From Schumannella soli (lineage in GTDB: Bacteria > Actinomycetota > Actinomycetes > Actinomycetales > Microbacteriaceae), in NCBI RefSeq assembly GCF_006517435.1, contig NZ_VHQG01000001.1:317035-381034 (forward strand): DNA of 64,000 bases, written 5' to 3'. The position numbers and the translations under genes were made by a program. The notes beneath the pieces were generated by a model. That model made no database searches. It was not told the origin of the DNA and saw nothing but the letters and a program-made list of their open reading frames with translations. Shown here one piece after another: positions 8,799-16,745 of the stretch; positions within the stretch are counted from its first letter, which is position 1; every line of letters starts with the position of its first letter.

Positions 8799-9395
8799 CT
8801 ACTCCGCGACGATCACCAGCTCATCGAGCGGCTTGCGGCTGCGGGGCGCGGTCTCGCGCTCGCGGAAGCGCTCGTCGAGCTCCTCGGCGACATCCACGCG
8901 GCCGATCGCGGTGACCGTGACCGGCACGACGTTCTCGGGCAGGTCGAACGACTTCTTCAGCTCGTCGGGCAGGATGCCGCCCATCTGGTGCGCGTGCAGG
9001 CCGAGCGCGTGCGCCTGCACGGTGAGGTGCGCGATCGACTGGCCGAGGTCGTACTCGGCCCAGCGGTGCGGGCCCTGCTCGGGGTCGACGGCGGTGAGGC
9101 CGACGACGAGCAGCGCGGCCTTCGAGGTCCAGGGCTGGTTGCCGCTGGCGAGGCCGGCGTGGATCGCATCGAAGGTCGGGGTTCCGCGGCGTCCGGCGAT
9201 GAAGCGGCGCGGCTGCGAGTTCGCGGCCGAGGGGGCCCAGCGGGCGGCCTCGAGCAGGGCGTGCAGCTCGGCGTCGTCGATCTCGGCGCTCTCGTCGTAG
9301 GAGCGCGGGCTCCACCGCTCGTCGAGCAGCGGGTGCAGCTCGGCATCGGTCTCGGCGTTGCGGACAGTGGAGGGGTGGATCTCGGTCGTGCTCAT
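8799..9395 (-). CDS. Nitroreductase-family protein
   Basis: FMN-dependent NAD(P)H oxidoreductase of the nitroreductase fold. The 198-residue protein has the N-terminal RWSPRSYD (typical R-S-R-x-[FY] motif), ARWAPSAANSQPRRF for FMN phosphate binding, and the C-terminal GLHAHQMGGI region. GGGAAAG precedes the ATG at 9395. It is monocistronic, with about 205 nt of unassigned sequence to murB. The physiological substrate is unknown. Confidence 0.88.
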   Translation of the reverse strand: MSTTEIHPSTVRNAETDAELHPLLDERWSPRSYDESAEIDDAELHALLEAARWAPSAANSQPRRFIAGRRGTPTFDAIHAGLASGNQPWTSKAALLVVGLTAVDPEQGPHRWAEYDLGQSIAHLTVQAHALGLHAHQMGGILPDELKKSFDLPENVVPVTVTAIGRVDVAEELDERFRERETAPRSRKPLDELVIVAE

Positions 9396-9600
9396 ACTTC
9401 GCTTTCCCGATCAGGATTCTGGTTGCCGGGCCGCCGGAGGGAGGCGGTCGGTCGGGATGCGGTTCCGGGCGCGCGACGACGCTCCCGCATCCTCGCGTCC
9501 ATGTGAACGCATCGACCGTCCGACGCTATTCCCGCTCGTCCGCATCCGGCGAATCGCGCCGTCACCCGGCGCAATCCGCAGCTCGCCGCTGTCGACCGGA

Positions 9601-10794
9601 TCAGTACAGGTCGTCGCTGGGGCCGAGGAACACCGGCTCGGGCGCCAGCACCACGCCGAACTCCGACGCGACGCGGGTGCGCACGAACTCGGCCAGCTGC
9701 TCGATCTCGAGCGCCGTCGCCCCGCCGCGGTTGGTGAGCGCGAGCGTGTGCTTCGACGAGATCGCCGCGTGCGAGCCCGGAAGGGCGAAGCCGCGGTGGA
9801 TGCCGGCGCGCTCGATCAGCCAGGCGGCGCTGAGCTTGACGTGGCGCGGTCGGGTGTCGCGCGGGCGCGGCGCCGGCTCGTAGCCGAGCGGCAGCACGAG
9901 CGGGGTGTCGTCGTCGGGCTCGATCGGCCAGCGCGGCAGGTCGGCGGGAAGCGCGCGCGCGACGCTCTCCTCGACGATCGGGTTGGTGAAGAAAGAGCCG
10001 GCGCTGACCGAGTCGGGGTCCGCGGCATCCAGCACCATGCCCTTGCCGGCGCGCAGCCGCAGCACGGCCTCGCGCACCTCGCGGATCGGCGCGGCTTCGC
10101 CGACCTGCACTCCGAGGGCGTCGGCGAGCTGCGCGTAGGCGACCGGGCGGCTCAGCGGCACGCGGTCGGTCGTGGCGGTGAGCTCGAGCTCGACCGCGAT
10201 CACGATGCCGAGGCGGCCGCGCTTGATCGCGCTCGTGCGGTATCCCAGGCCCAGTTCGTCGGCGGTGAGGCGCAGGCGGTGCCCGGTCTCCCAATCGAGG
10301 AAGTCGACGGCGACGAGAACCTGCGACAGGTCCTGCCCGTAGGCGCCGATGTTCTGGATCGGCGCGGCGCCGACCGAACCCGGGATGCCGCTCAGCGCCT
10401 CGATGCCCGACCAGCCGTTGTAGACGGTCAGGCCGACCAGCGCATCCCACGGGTCGCCCGCCTGCACGCGCAGGTGCACGCGCGCGGGGTCGTCGCCCTC
10501 GATGCGCTTCACGCCGTGGGTGGCGAGGCGGATGACCGTGCCGTCGAGTCCGTCATCGGGCGCGACCACGTTCGAGCCGCCGCCGAGCACCCACCAGTCG
10601 TCACCCGTCGACCACACGTCGAGCGCCGTGCGCACGATCTCGAGCTCGCTGTCGGGCTGCACGAGCTCGCGCGCCGGGCCGCCGACCCGCAGGGTCGTCA
10701 GCTCGCTCAGCGGCGGCGCGAGGGCCGAGGCTGTCGAGACGGGGACGGCGGGGTCAGCCGAGGCCCCGCCGGCGGGCGTCGTGGCGTCGGTCAC
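9601..10794 (-). CDS. murB: UDP-N-acetylmuramate dehydrogenase
   Basis: Reduces UDP-N-acetylenolpyruvylglucosamine in peptidoglycan synthesis. FAD-binding segments TTLRVGGPARELV, VLGGGSNVVAPDDG and LSGIPGSVGAAPIQNIGAYG are intact, followed by YRTSAIKRG, and the catalytic serine region SAGSFFTNPIV; HVKLSAAWLIERAG and HALALTNRGGAT-like segments close the protein. The length of 397 residues is slightly long, with an Ala/Pro-rich 25-residue N-terminus. The GTG at 10794 overlaps the TGA of the upstream dehydratase by 4 nt, so translation is coupled. Confidence 0.95.
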   Translation of the reverse strand: MTDATTPAGGASADPAVPVSTASALAPPLSELTTLRVGGPARELVQPDSELEIVRTALDVWSTGDDWWVLGGGSNVVAPDDGLDGTVIRLATHGVKRIEGDDPARVHLRVQAGDPWDALVGLTVYNGWSGIEALSGIPGSVGAAPIQNIGAYGQDLSQVLVAVDFLDWETGHRLRLTADELGLGYRTSAIKRGRLGIVIAVELELTATTDRVPLSRPVAYAQLADALGVQVGEAAPIREVREAVLRLRAGKGMVLDAADPDSVSAGSFFTNPIVEESVARALPADLPRWPIEPDDDTPLVLPLGYEPAPRPRDTRPRHVKLSAAWLIERAGIHRGFALPGSHAAISSKHTLALTNRGGATALEIEQLAEFVRTRVASEFGVVLAPEPVFLGPSDDLY

Positions 10795-11213
10795 TCGAGG
10801 TCGACCCGCACCTGCGCCTTGCCGAGCACGGTCTGTCCGCCATAGCTGACGGTCAGGTCGATGCGCGCGAAGCGCTCCTCGAGAACGCCGACCTTCGCGA
10901 CGATCGTCAGTTCGGCGCCCTCGACCGGGTCGACGACGACCGGGCGGGTGAAGCGCGTCTGATAGTCGACGACGCGACCGCTGTCGCCATCCAGCCAGTC
11001 GACCACCGGCTGCACGGCCAGGCCCATCGTGAGCATGCCGTGGGCGAGCACGCCCGGCAGCCCGGCGTCGGCGGCGACGTCGTCGCGGTAGTGGATGGGG
11101 TTGAAGTCGCCCGAGGCGCCGGCGTAGCGCACCAGTTCGTCGCGGTGCAGCGTCACGGTGCGCTCGGCGACGACCTCGCCGACGGTCAGGTCGGAGATGC
11201 GGGGGCGGGTCAT
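10791..11213 (-). CDS. MaoC-like dehydratase (HadB type)
   Basis: Hot-dog-fold (R)-hydratase/dehydratase. The hydratase-2 motif YAGASGDFNPIHYRDDVA carries the expected catalytic Asp and His, and GVLAHGMLTMG follows. The 140-residue length is that of HadB-like proteins. It overlaps the upstream partner by 4 nt (ATGA) and murB downstream by 4 nt. In Mycobacterium hadABC lies beside tRNA-Trp-secE-nusG, so the neighbourhood is conserved even though Microbacteriaceae lack mycolic acids; the substrate here is unknown. Confidence 0.88.
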   Translation of the reverse strand: MTRPRISDLTVGEVVAERTVTLHRDELVRYAGASGDFNPIHYRDDVAADAGLPGVLAHGMLTMGLAVQPVVDWLDGDSGRVVDYQTRFTRPVVVDPVEGAELTIVAKVGVLEERFARIDLTVSYGGQTVLGKAQVRVDLE

Positions 11214-11668
11214 GCGGAGGCCTCCTCGTCGCCGCGCACCACGAGCGTCGAGATCGCGGTGAGCACGAGCTCGCCGTCGAGGTCGACGACCTCGGTGGAT
11301 GCCGTCACCATGCTGTGGCCGCCGAGGCTCTTCACGCTCGTGACGGTCAGCTCGGCCATGAGCTCGTCGCCGGCGACGACCGGACGCACGAAGGTGAAGC
11401 GCTGGTCGCCGTGCACGACGCGGGTGAAGTCGATGCCGGTGTCGGGCTCGGCGAGCAGCTGCGCGAGCGTCGCCTCCTGCACCACGACCGGAAAGGTCGG
11501 CGGGGCGACGACGTCGGCGTAGCCGGCGGCGCGGGCCGCCTCGGGGTCGGTGTTGAGGGGACTCTGCGCGAGCACGGCGCGCGAGAACTCGCGCACCTTC
11601 TCGCGGCCCACCAGGTAGGGGCCGACCGGCGGGAGCCGCCGACCCTGGATCTCGGGGTTCACTGCCAC
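11210..11668 (-). CDS. MaoC N-terminal-like dehydratase subunit (HadA type)
   Basis: Partner of the HadB-like protein. The 152-residue sequence (NPEIQGRRLPPVGPYLVGRE, VAPPTFPVVVQE, RVVHGDQRFTFVRPVVAGD) matches the FAS1-like/MaoC_dehydrat_N family, which lacks the catalytic motif and forms heterodimers with the HadB-like subunit. I start at GTG 11668 because TAGTCT lies exactly 6 nt upstream, giving a leaderless start; a second GTG at 11662 is possible. It is first in the hadA-hadB-murB operon. Confidence 0.87.
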   Translation of the reverse strand: MAVNPEIQGRRLPPVGPYLVGREKVREFSRAVLAQSPLNTDPEAARAAGYADVVAPPTFPVVVQEATLAQLLAEPDTGIDFTRVVHGDQRFTFVRPVVAGDELMAELTVTSVKSLGGHSMVTASTEVVDLDGELVLTAISTLVVRGDEEASA

Positions 11669-11699
11669 CGTCCGAGACTACCTATGCCCTGGCACACAG

Positions 11700-11732
11700 A
11701 AGCCCCCGGGATCCGAAGATCGCCGGGGGCTT
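11700..11732 (-). terminator. Terminator of the small peptide gene
   Basis: AAGCCCCCGG (11700-11709) pairs with 11723-11732, with an inner GATC/GATC pairing. It lies 42 nt past the stop of the 25-residue ORF on the minus strand and before the hadA promoter. Confidence 0.7.
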
Positions 11733-11773
11733 CCGTACTGGTTTGGGCTCACGAGCCCGCGCCGAGGATTAGA

Positions 11774-11851
11774 TCACTGGCAGCTGTCGCACTGCAGCAG
11801 GTCCATCGGGTCGACCGGGATGTCGTAGCCGTCGATGCTGTCGTTGTCCAT
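11774..11851 (-). CDS. 25-residue acidic Cys-ending peptide (uncharacterised small protein)
   Basis: The minus strand encodes MDNDSIDGYDIPVDPMDLLQ then CDSCQ and a stop. Support for a real gene: an AAGGGGG ribosome-binding site 6 nt before the ATG, a strong promoter 60 nt upstream with an operator-like palindrome, and a dedicated terminator downstream. The peptide is very acidic and ends with a CxxC motif (Cys-Asp-Ser-Cys-Gln), which could bind metal or be redox active. I vaguely associate similar short proteins ending in CDSCQ with other actinobacteria, but cannot name a family. No function is assigned. Confidence 0.65.
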   Translation of the reverse strand: MDNDSIDGYDIPVDPMDLLQCDSCQ

Positions 11852-11916
11852 ATCGGGACCCCCTTCGCGTTGGTGAGATCTGAGCCGGCGGAACCTGTCG
11901 GCGCCGCGGGATCACC

Positions 11917-11947
11917 ACTATATAGCGCTAATGACAGGAGTGTCATT
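11917..11947 (-). promoter_or_regulatory. Promoter and operator of the small peptide gene
   Basis: Minus-strand -35 ATGACA (11941-11946) and -10 TATAGT (11917-11922) are separated by 18 nt. The -35 is one half of the perfect inverted repeat AATGACA-GGAG-TGTCATT (11930-11947), so a repressor bound there would block RNA polymerase. The A+T content is far above the surroundings. Confidence 0.65.
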
Positions 11948-12299
11948 CCCCTACATGTTGTGGTTCGGCGTGTCGCAGGCCGTACACCGAGATTACGGGC
12001 GACCACCGACATCAACGCTCCCGAAAGCGGGTCGCGGGCCCGGCGTGTCGTCGCGGATCGGCCGGGCGGATCGGTCGAGTTCGGGCACTGCCAGGGGACT
12101 GCCAGACTCCGCTCCCCGGCCCGGAATCACGGGGCACGCATCCACCCGATCGGTCGATTGACCCCCGTTCGAGGGGAATCCGACCAAACCGGATCTCGCA
12201 GGGCGGGGAACCACTCCACGTCGATCGGGAACGACTCGATCGGCGCCGGTGCTCCCTGGGAGTTGCACCGCGACCCGAACGGAAAAGGAACCACTCATC
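11948..12299. other. Intergenic region without a recognised gene
   Basis: About 350 nt between the small peptide promoter and the secreted SGN-repeat protein. It must contain the promoter of the plus-strand gene, but I see no convincing -35/-10 pair. Short reading frames here are Arg-rich and look like noise. Confidence 0.5.
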
Positions 12300-12875
12300 G
12301 TGAACACCACCGTCAAGAAGACCGCTTTCGGAATCCTCGGAACCGCCGCCGCCGGCGCCCTCGCCATCGGGTTCTCGGCTCCTGCCATGGCCGCCGACTC
12401 CCACTCGACCGACTCGCACGACTCCTCGTCGGTGACGAGCGACTCGACCCGCACGACCGACACCGACAGCACCTCGTCGCTGCTCGACGGCACCCGCCTG
12501 CGCGAGATCATCAGCGGCAACAGCACCCCCGTGCAGCCCGACACCTCGGTGCCGGTCACGCTCGCGCCGTCGATCAACGTCGGCGACGTCGCCTCGGGCA
12601 ACCCGATCGCCTCGGGCAACACCACCACCGCGCCGATCGCCTCGGGCAACGAGACGAACACCACCGCCCCGATCGCGTCGGGCAACGACGTGAGCGCGGG
12701 CAACGGCAACAGCGCCGCGAACGGCAACACCGCCGGCAACGTCTCGGGCAATGAGACCAACGCGGGCAACCCGAGCACCTCGGTCGGCGACGTCGTCACC
12801 GACGCGACCTCGGGCATCGGCGCCGAGGTCGGCGACACCGTCGACGCCGCGCTCGAGGGCGTGCTCGGCCGCTGA
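12300..12875 (+). CDS. Secreted Ser/Gly/Asn-repeat protein of unknown function
   Basis: A 191-residue exported protein. The N-terminus has a Sec signal peptide: NTTVKKTAFG then a hydrophobic stretch and cleavage after APAMA. The mature part is low complexity: a Ser/Asp/Thr region (SHSTDSHDSSS), then repeats of (I/V)ASGN, such as NPIASGN, APIASGN and APIASGN, continuing into AGNGNSAANGNTAGN. The C-terminus is a short amphipathic acidic segment with no anchor or LPXTG. The GTG at 12300 is preferred over an upstream ATG because AAAAGGAA precedes it and the signal peptide starts there. I do not recognise a family. Confidence 0.75.
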   Translation: MNTTVKKTAFGILGTAAAGALAIGFSAPAMAADSHSTDSHDSSSVTSDSTRTTDTDSTSSLLDGTRLREIISGNSTPVQPDTSVPVTLAPSINVGDVASGNPIASGNTTTAPIASGNETNTTAPIASGNDVSAGNGNSAANGNTAGNVSGNETNAGNPSTSVGDVVTDATSGIGAEVGDTVDAALEGVLGR

Positions 12876-12934
12876 TCCCGCTCGACTGAGCACTCAGCAC
12901 CGGTCGGCCTGAGCCGCCCGGACGGAGAGATCGA

Positions 12935-12969
12935 GAAGGGGCTGCCCGCATCGCGCGGGCAGCCCCTTC
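12935..12969 (+). terminator. Terminator of the SGN-repeat gene
   Basis: GAAGGGGCTGCCCG (12935-12948) pairs perfectly with 12956-12969, loop 7 nt, 60 nt past the stop. Confidence 0.8.
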
Positions 12970-13064
12970 GTCGTGTTCGGGCTCCTTCTCGCTCGCGCAT
13001 CCGATGCGGCGCGGGCGACTCCCATGCGCAGGGTGCAGAGTGGGCGGAACCCCCGAGGAGTTCC

Positions 13065-13664
13065 ATGCCCCGCACCACCGTCGCCTCCCGCGCGGAATCC
13101 CCCGCATCCCTCGCCCGGCTCCTTCCCGCCGCTCTGGCGCTGCCGTTCGCCGCCGCGCTGCTGTCGGGCTGCACGGCCGGCGCCGTGACGCCGAGCCCCG
13201 CGCCCTCGGCGGCGGTCGGCGACCCCGGCGGCGACCTCGGCTCGGCGGCCGAGACCGCGCTGGAGCAGGTCGGATCAGGAATCGTGATCTCGGTCGAGAA
13301 GGATGACGACGGCACCGCCTGGGAGGTCGTGATCGCGGCCGACGACGGCAGCGAGACCGACGTGAAGGTCAGTGCGAAGGACGCGTCGATCATCGGCAGC
13401 CCGAGCCCGCAGACCACCGACGCCGACGACGCGGCCGAGAACGTGCACTACCTGCAGTGGGCGAAGATCGACTTCTCCGACGCCGCCAAGGCGGCCTCCG
13501 TGCAGTCGAAGGGCGTCATCACCGAGGTGAAGCTCGACGACGAGGACGGCACGGTGATCTGGCAGGTCGAGCTCGTCGAAGGATCGACCACGCACGAGGT
13601 CAAGCTGGACGCCGGCACCGGCGATCTCTACCGCGCACCGAGCGGAGCGCCCAGCGACGGCTGA
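13065..13664 (+). CDS. Lipoprotein with two PepSY-like repeats
   Basis: A 199-residue lipoprotein. Signal peptide with lipobox LLSGC (Cys about residue 36). The mature part has two similar beta-rich units: EQVGSGIVISVEKDDDGTAW followed by VVIAADDGS, and SKGVITEVKLDDEDGTVIW followed by VELVEGS, the pattern of PepSY domains, which are often peptidase-inhibitory or sensory. GAGGAG precedes the ATG. It is monocistronic and ends before a strong hairpin. The role is unknown. Confidence 0.82.
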   Translation: MPRTTVASRAESPASLARLLPAALALPFAAALLSGCTAGAVTPSPAPSAAVGDPGGDLGSAAETALEQVGSGIVISVEKDDDGTAWEVVIAADDGSETDVKVSAKDASIIGSPSPQTTDADDAAENVHYLQWAKIDFSDAAKAASVQSKGVITEVKLDDEDGTVIWQVELVEGSTTHEVKLDAGTGDLYRAPSGAPSDG

Positions 13665-13686
13665 CCCGGTCAGCGCTGCTCCGCGG

Positions 13687-13723
13687 CGGCGGGTCGGCCG
13701 CGATATCCGCCGCCGACCCGCCG
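13687..13723 (+). terminator. Terminator of the lipoprotein gene
   Basis: CGGCGGGTCGGC (13687-13698) pairs with GCCGACCCGCCG (13712-13723), 23 nt after the stop. Confidence 0.7.
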
Positions 13724-13802
13724 CGTCAAGGGCATGGCCCCGCGCATCCGAGGATCGCTAGAGTGGCGCCACTGCACCACCCGCCGACCACCCGGGGAGA
13801 GC

Positions 13803-14171
13803 ATGTCCGTTCTGCACGACGACGGTCCGCCCGTCGTGATCCTGCGCTCGATCGGCGAGCTGACGATCGCCGCCGCCGCCGTGCGCCGCGTGCTGCGCGG
13901 CCGCTTCGCCGACGACGTCGCCCCCGACGCGGCCGAGAAGTGGCGCATCAGCGCCCTGCAGGGTCAGGCCGACGCCGACCGGGTCGTCGAGGCCGCCGTG
14001 GATGCCAGCTTCGCCGGCGAGGCGCTCACCGTGCAGTCACGCGACGGCTCGCGCATCTCGATGACCGCCGAGAACATCAGCCACCTCGCCGACCGTCTGC
14101 AGCGGCTGGCCCGCGCCGGGCATCTGCTCGGCCTCGCGTCGGAGATCGAGGAGACCGGCGCCGCGAGCTGA
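13803..14171 (+). CDS. Small soluble protein of unknown function
   Basis: A 122-residue protein, predicted largely helical (LTIAAAAVRRVLRGRF, ISHLADRLQRLARAGHLLGL). No signal peptide, membrane segment or Cys is present. The ATG at 13803 has GGGGAGA 4 nt upstream; the in-frame earlier start at 13734 lies in the leader. Its stop TGA abuts the stop of the convergent membrane-protein gene without any spacer. I do not recognise the family. Confidence 0.7.
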   Translation: MSVLHDDGPPVVILRSIGELTIAAAAVRRVLRGRFADDVAPDAAEKWRISALQGQADADRVVEAAVDASFAGEALTVQSRDGSRISMTAENISHLADRLQRLARAGHLLGLASEIEETGAAS

Positions 14172-14771
14172 TCAGCGCCGGTCGTAGCGGCAGGTCACCG
14201 AGCCGGTGCCCGTCTCGTCGACGACCTTCTCGCCGTTCCAGAAGATCTGACAGCTCACCTTCTCGGTCTCGCTGCCCGCGGGCGCCGCGATCTCCACTTC
14301 CGCCGAGGACCCCGCGGTCCGGGCGCTCGCCTCGCCGTCCGCCGGCGAGGTGACGGTGTCGCTGCTCTCGGACGTCGTGTACGTGACCGACATGTTCAGC
14401 GGGCCCTGTGCCTTCATCTCGACGCGGGCGAGATCCGGCACCGCGATGCCGACCAGGAAGACCACGAGCAGCGCGATGTCGATCACGAGCGCCACGAGAG
14501 CCGCGACGAGCGACCACGCGGCGAGGCGACGTCCGGTGCCGCCGGACGCGCGCACCGACAGGACGAGGCCGACGATCGCCCCCGCGAGCGCGAGCAGGAA
14601 GACCGGGACGATCGCGAGCGACTGCGTCGCGTAGTACGGCACCGCCAGCGCCGCGGTCGCGACGAGCGCGACGATCGCGAGCACCCGTCCGACGATCGCC
14701 GCCGCCGGGGTGCGCCGCGCCGGAGGGAGGCCGTCGGCTGCGGGGACAGGGACGGGCTGGTCGACGGTCAC
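14172..14771 (-). CDS. Membrane protein with MmpS-like C-terminal domain
   Basis: A 199-residue protein with three to four N-terminal helices (ILAIVALVATAALAVPYYAT, FLLALAGAIVGLVLSV, LVAALVALVIDIALLVVFLVG), then an extracytoplasmic beta domain ending VSCQIFWNGEKVVDETGTGS-VTC. The Cys pair around a DGK-like turn resembles the C-terminal domain of MmpS accessory proteins (CxITVDGxVV...C). There is no MmpL partner nearby. Start is GTG 14771. The function is unknown. Confidence 0.72.
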   Translation of the reverse strand: MTVDQPVPVPAADGLPPARRTPAAAIVGRVLAIVALVATAALAVPYYATQSLAIVPVFLLALAGAIVGLVLSVRASGGTGRRLAAWSLVAALVALVIDIALLVVFLVGIAVPDLARVEMKAQGPLNMSVTYTTSESSDTVTSPADGEASARTAGSSAEVEIAAPAGSETEKVSCQIFWNGEKVVDETGTGSVTCRYDRR

Positions 14772-14928
14772 GCTGACTCCATCCGGCGGCAGGCCGCCCG
14801 CGGGTGCGGCGGCGTGGATCGCCCTCGTCGGCCATCGAGATCCGACGAGGATTCAACTAGCCTGATTCCGATTCTGGCGCATCGCGCCGACACCAAGCCT
14901 ACGAAGACGACGGATCGGGAGTGTCAAC

Positions 14929-16254
14929 GTGGCCGAATACGACAGCCTCGCGACGACCATCGGCAAGATGAAGCGCGCCGCGATCGACTGCTGGATGTCA
15001 GACCAGGACTTCGACATCACCTGGGGCAACGACAGCAGCTACAACAAGTGGGGCTGGGCGCCGTATCAGTACCACCGCCCGGATGCGAACGGCGAAGGCG
15101 GCGGCACGAGCGTCGGCTACGGCGACGGGGTGAACTGCGAGGCGAGCTTCAACAACATCCGGGCGCGCATCGACGGGATCATCGAGAAGTGGCTCGGGCT
15201 GCCCAGCGGCGAGCTCTGCGAGACGCCTCAGGCCGACGTCCACACGGCGGCGGCGGTGCTCGGCAGCAGCGCCACCGGCACCTCCATCCAGGGCAGTGGA
15301 TCGATCGCCCGGTCGAGCTCGACCGTGAACGACGTGGTGCTCGGGAACATGAAGGGCGCGTTCCGCGCTCCGTTCCTCTGGAAGTACTACACGAAGTTCT
15401 GCACCGTCCAGGACGGCCTCGGTCAGGCCGGCGTGATCCTGCAGGCGAACTACGCCGCCGAGCGCGCGATGTGGCCGGCGGTGAAGGAGGACGTCGCCAA
15501 GATCTGCGACCAGGCCCTCAGCGCGTGGAACACCCAGGTCGGCCTCGCCGCGAGCGAGAACGCGAAGTTCCAGCTCGCGGTCGCCGGGGCCGTGGTCACT
15601 GCCGTCGCCGCGATCGTCACCGCTCCCGCGGGCGGAGTCGGAGGCGCCGCGATCGCCCTCGCCGTGACCAGCGCCGGCATCAGCACGGCCGTCGCGAAGG
15701 TCTCCGAAGACGCCGCCGTGCACGTCAGCGGCAACTCGTACGAGAGCATCATGACCTCGTTCGAGAACGCGCTCAAGAAGCTCAACGAGTCGATCACCGC
15801 CCAGGAGACCGCGCTGAACAAGGCCCTGACCGAGGCGGTGACCACGATGAACGGCGACCTCGCCAGCTACAACCTCGACCGGGTCGCGCTCGGCGACTTC
15901 CACGTCGGCGACGGCTCGATCAAGATGGACGAGACCGACTCCACGATCGTGACGAACAACATGCAGCTCGTCGAAGACGGCCTCAGCCAGGCGCTCTCGG
16001 CGATCAAGACGGGGCCGAGCAGCGCGCCGACGCCGCGCGAGTACGGCGTCGGCATCTCGTCGCAGGGCACGCATCCCGCGGCCTCCGCCCTGCACGAGCT
16101 GACTCGGCGCTGCCTCGAGCTGACCCACGCGGAGTACCAGCGCGGGCACGGGCTCTTCGACGCCACCGTCGCGGACTACTTCCACACCAACGCGCACGCC
16201 CGTCAGACCCTGCGCGGTCTGATCAGCAACGAAGCCCTCACCGTGGAGCTGTGA
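14929..16254 (+). CDS. Large helical protein with Gly/Ala-rich hydrophobic segment (ESX-effector-like, unassigned)
   Basis: A 441-residue protein that I cannot assign. It has a Trp-rich N-terminal part (CWMSDQDFDITWG, YNKWGWAPYQYH), several predicted helices, and one hydrophobic Gly/Ala segment at about residues 215-256 (AVAGAVVTAVAAIVTAPAGG onward) followed by a helical coiled region. There is no Sec signal. This architecture is reminiscent of type VII secretion substrates and pore-forming effectors, but no WXG100 motif is clear. GTG 14929 is preceded by GGGAG. Its stop is 2 nt before the next gene, so they form one operon. Confidence 0.75.
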   Translation: MAEYDSLATTIGKMKRAAIDCWMSDQDFDITWGNDSSYNKWGWAPYQYHRPDANGEGGGTSVGYGDGVNCEASFNNIRARIDGIIEKWLGLPSGELCETPQADVHTAAAVLGSSATGTSIQGSGSIARSSSTVNDVVLGNMKGAFRAPFLWKYYTKFCTVQDGLGQAGVILQANYAAERAMWPAVKEDVAKICDQALSAWNTQVGLAASENAKFQLAVAGAVVTAVAAIVTAPAGGVGGAAIALAVTSAGISTAVAKVSEDAAVHVSGNSYESIMTSFENALKKLNESITAQETALNKALTEAVTTMNGDLASYNLDRVALGDFHVGDGSIKMDETDSTIVTNNMQLVEDGLSQALSAIKTGPSSAPTPREYGVGISSQGTHPAASALHELTRRCLELTHAEYQRGHGLFDATVADYFHTNAHARQTLRGLISNEALTVEL

Positions 16255-16256
16255 CC

Positions 16257-16745
16257 ATGACCGAACTGCAGAGCCGCATCCTCGGCCCGATCGTGCTCGA
16301 CGGCGGCGTCGGCGGCGGCGCGATGGAGGCGACCATCCCCTTCGCCGGCGCCGAGATCGCCGTGCGTCTCGAGATCGATCATCCCGACCGACTCGACCAG
16401 CAGCTGATCGACGATCTGGACGTCGTGCTCGACGACACCGAGATCCCCGACCGCCTCGCGCGCGACGCCATCGCCGCGCTGCTGCCGCGCGAAGGCTCGG
16501 CCCCGGCCATGCTCAGGAGCGACTGGGAGCAGCGGCAGGGGGCCGGCCGCGGTGCGGACGAGTTCCTGGCGGATCTGCGCGCGACGACGATGGTGCTCAC
16601 CCCCGACGGCGGCCGCGAGCACCGCGACCGGGTCGTGCTGCGCTACGGCGTCGCCGACGGGTCGCTCCGCGACGAGATCACCGTGCGCCTGCCCGCCCGC
16701 TCGCGCGGCCCCGAGGTCGACGGGGTGCTGCGCCCGCGTCGCTGA
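16257..16745 (+). CDS. Small acidic partner protein of unknown function
   Basis: A 162-residue acidic protein without signal or membrane segments, translated immediately after the 441-residue protein (2-nt gap). The segments ATIPFAGAEIAVRLEIDHPD and TMVLTPDGGREHRDRVVLRY alternate with an Asp-rich helix (DQQLIDDLDVVLDDTEIPDR). The pattern is vaguely like DUF2004-type proteins. As the small second gene after a possible effector it could be an immunity protein or chaperone; that is inference. Its 3' end overlaps the convergent SMR gene by 68 bp. Confidence 0.7.
   Translation: MTELQSRILGPIVLDGGVGGGAMEATIPFAGAEIAVRLEIDHPDRLDQQLIDDLDVVLDDTEIPDRLARDAIAALLPREGSAPAMLRSDWEQRQGAGRGADEFLADLRATTMVLTPDGGREHRDRVVLRYGVADGSLRDEITVRLPARSRGPEVDGVLRPRR

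Noticed and set aside
13803..16745. A full type VII secretion locus
   Set aside because: No EccC ATPase, EccB/D/E or WXG100 pair is present; only effector-like features are visible.
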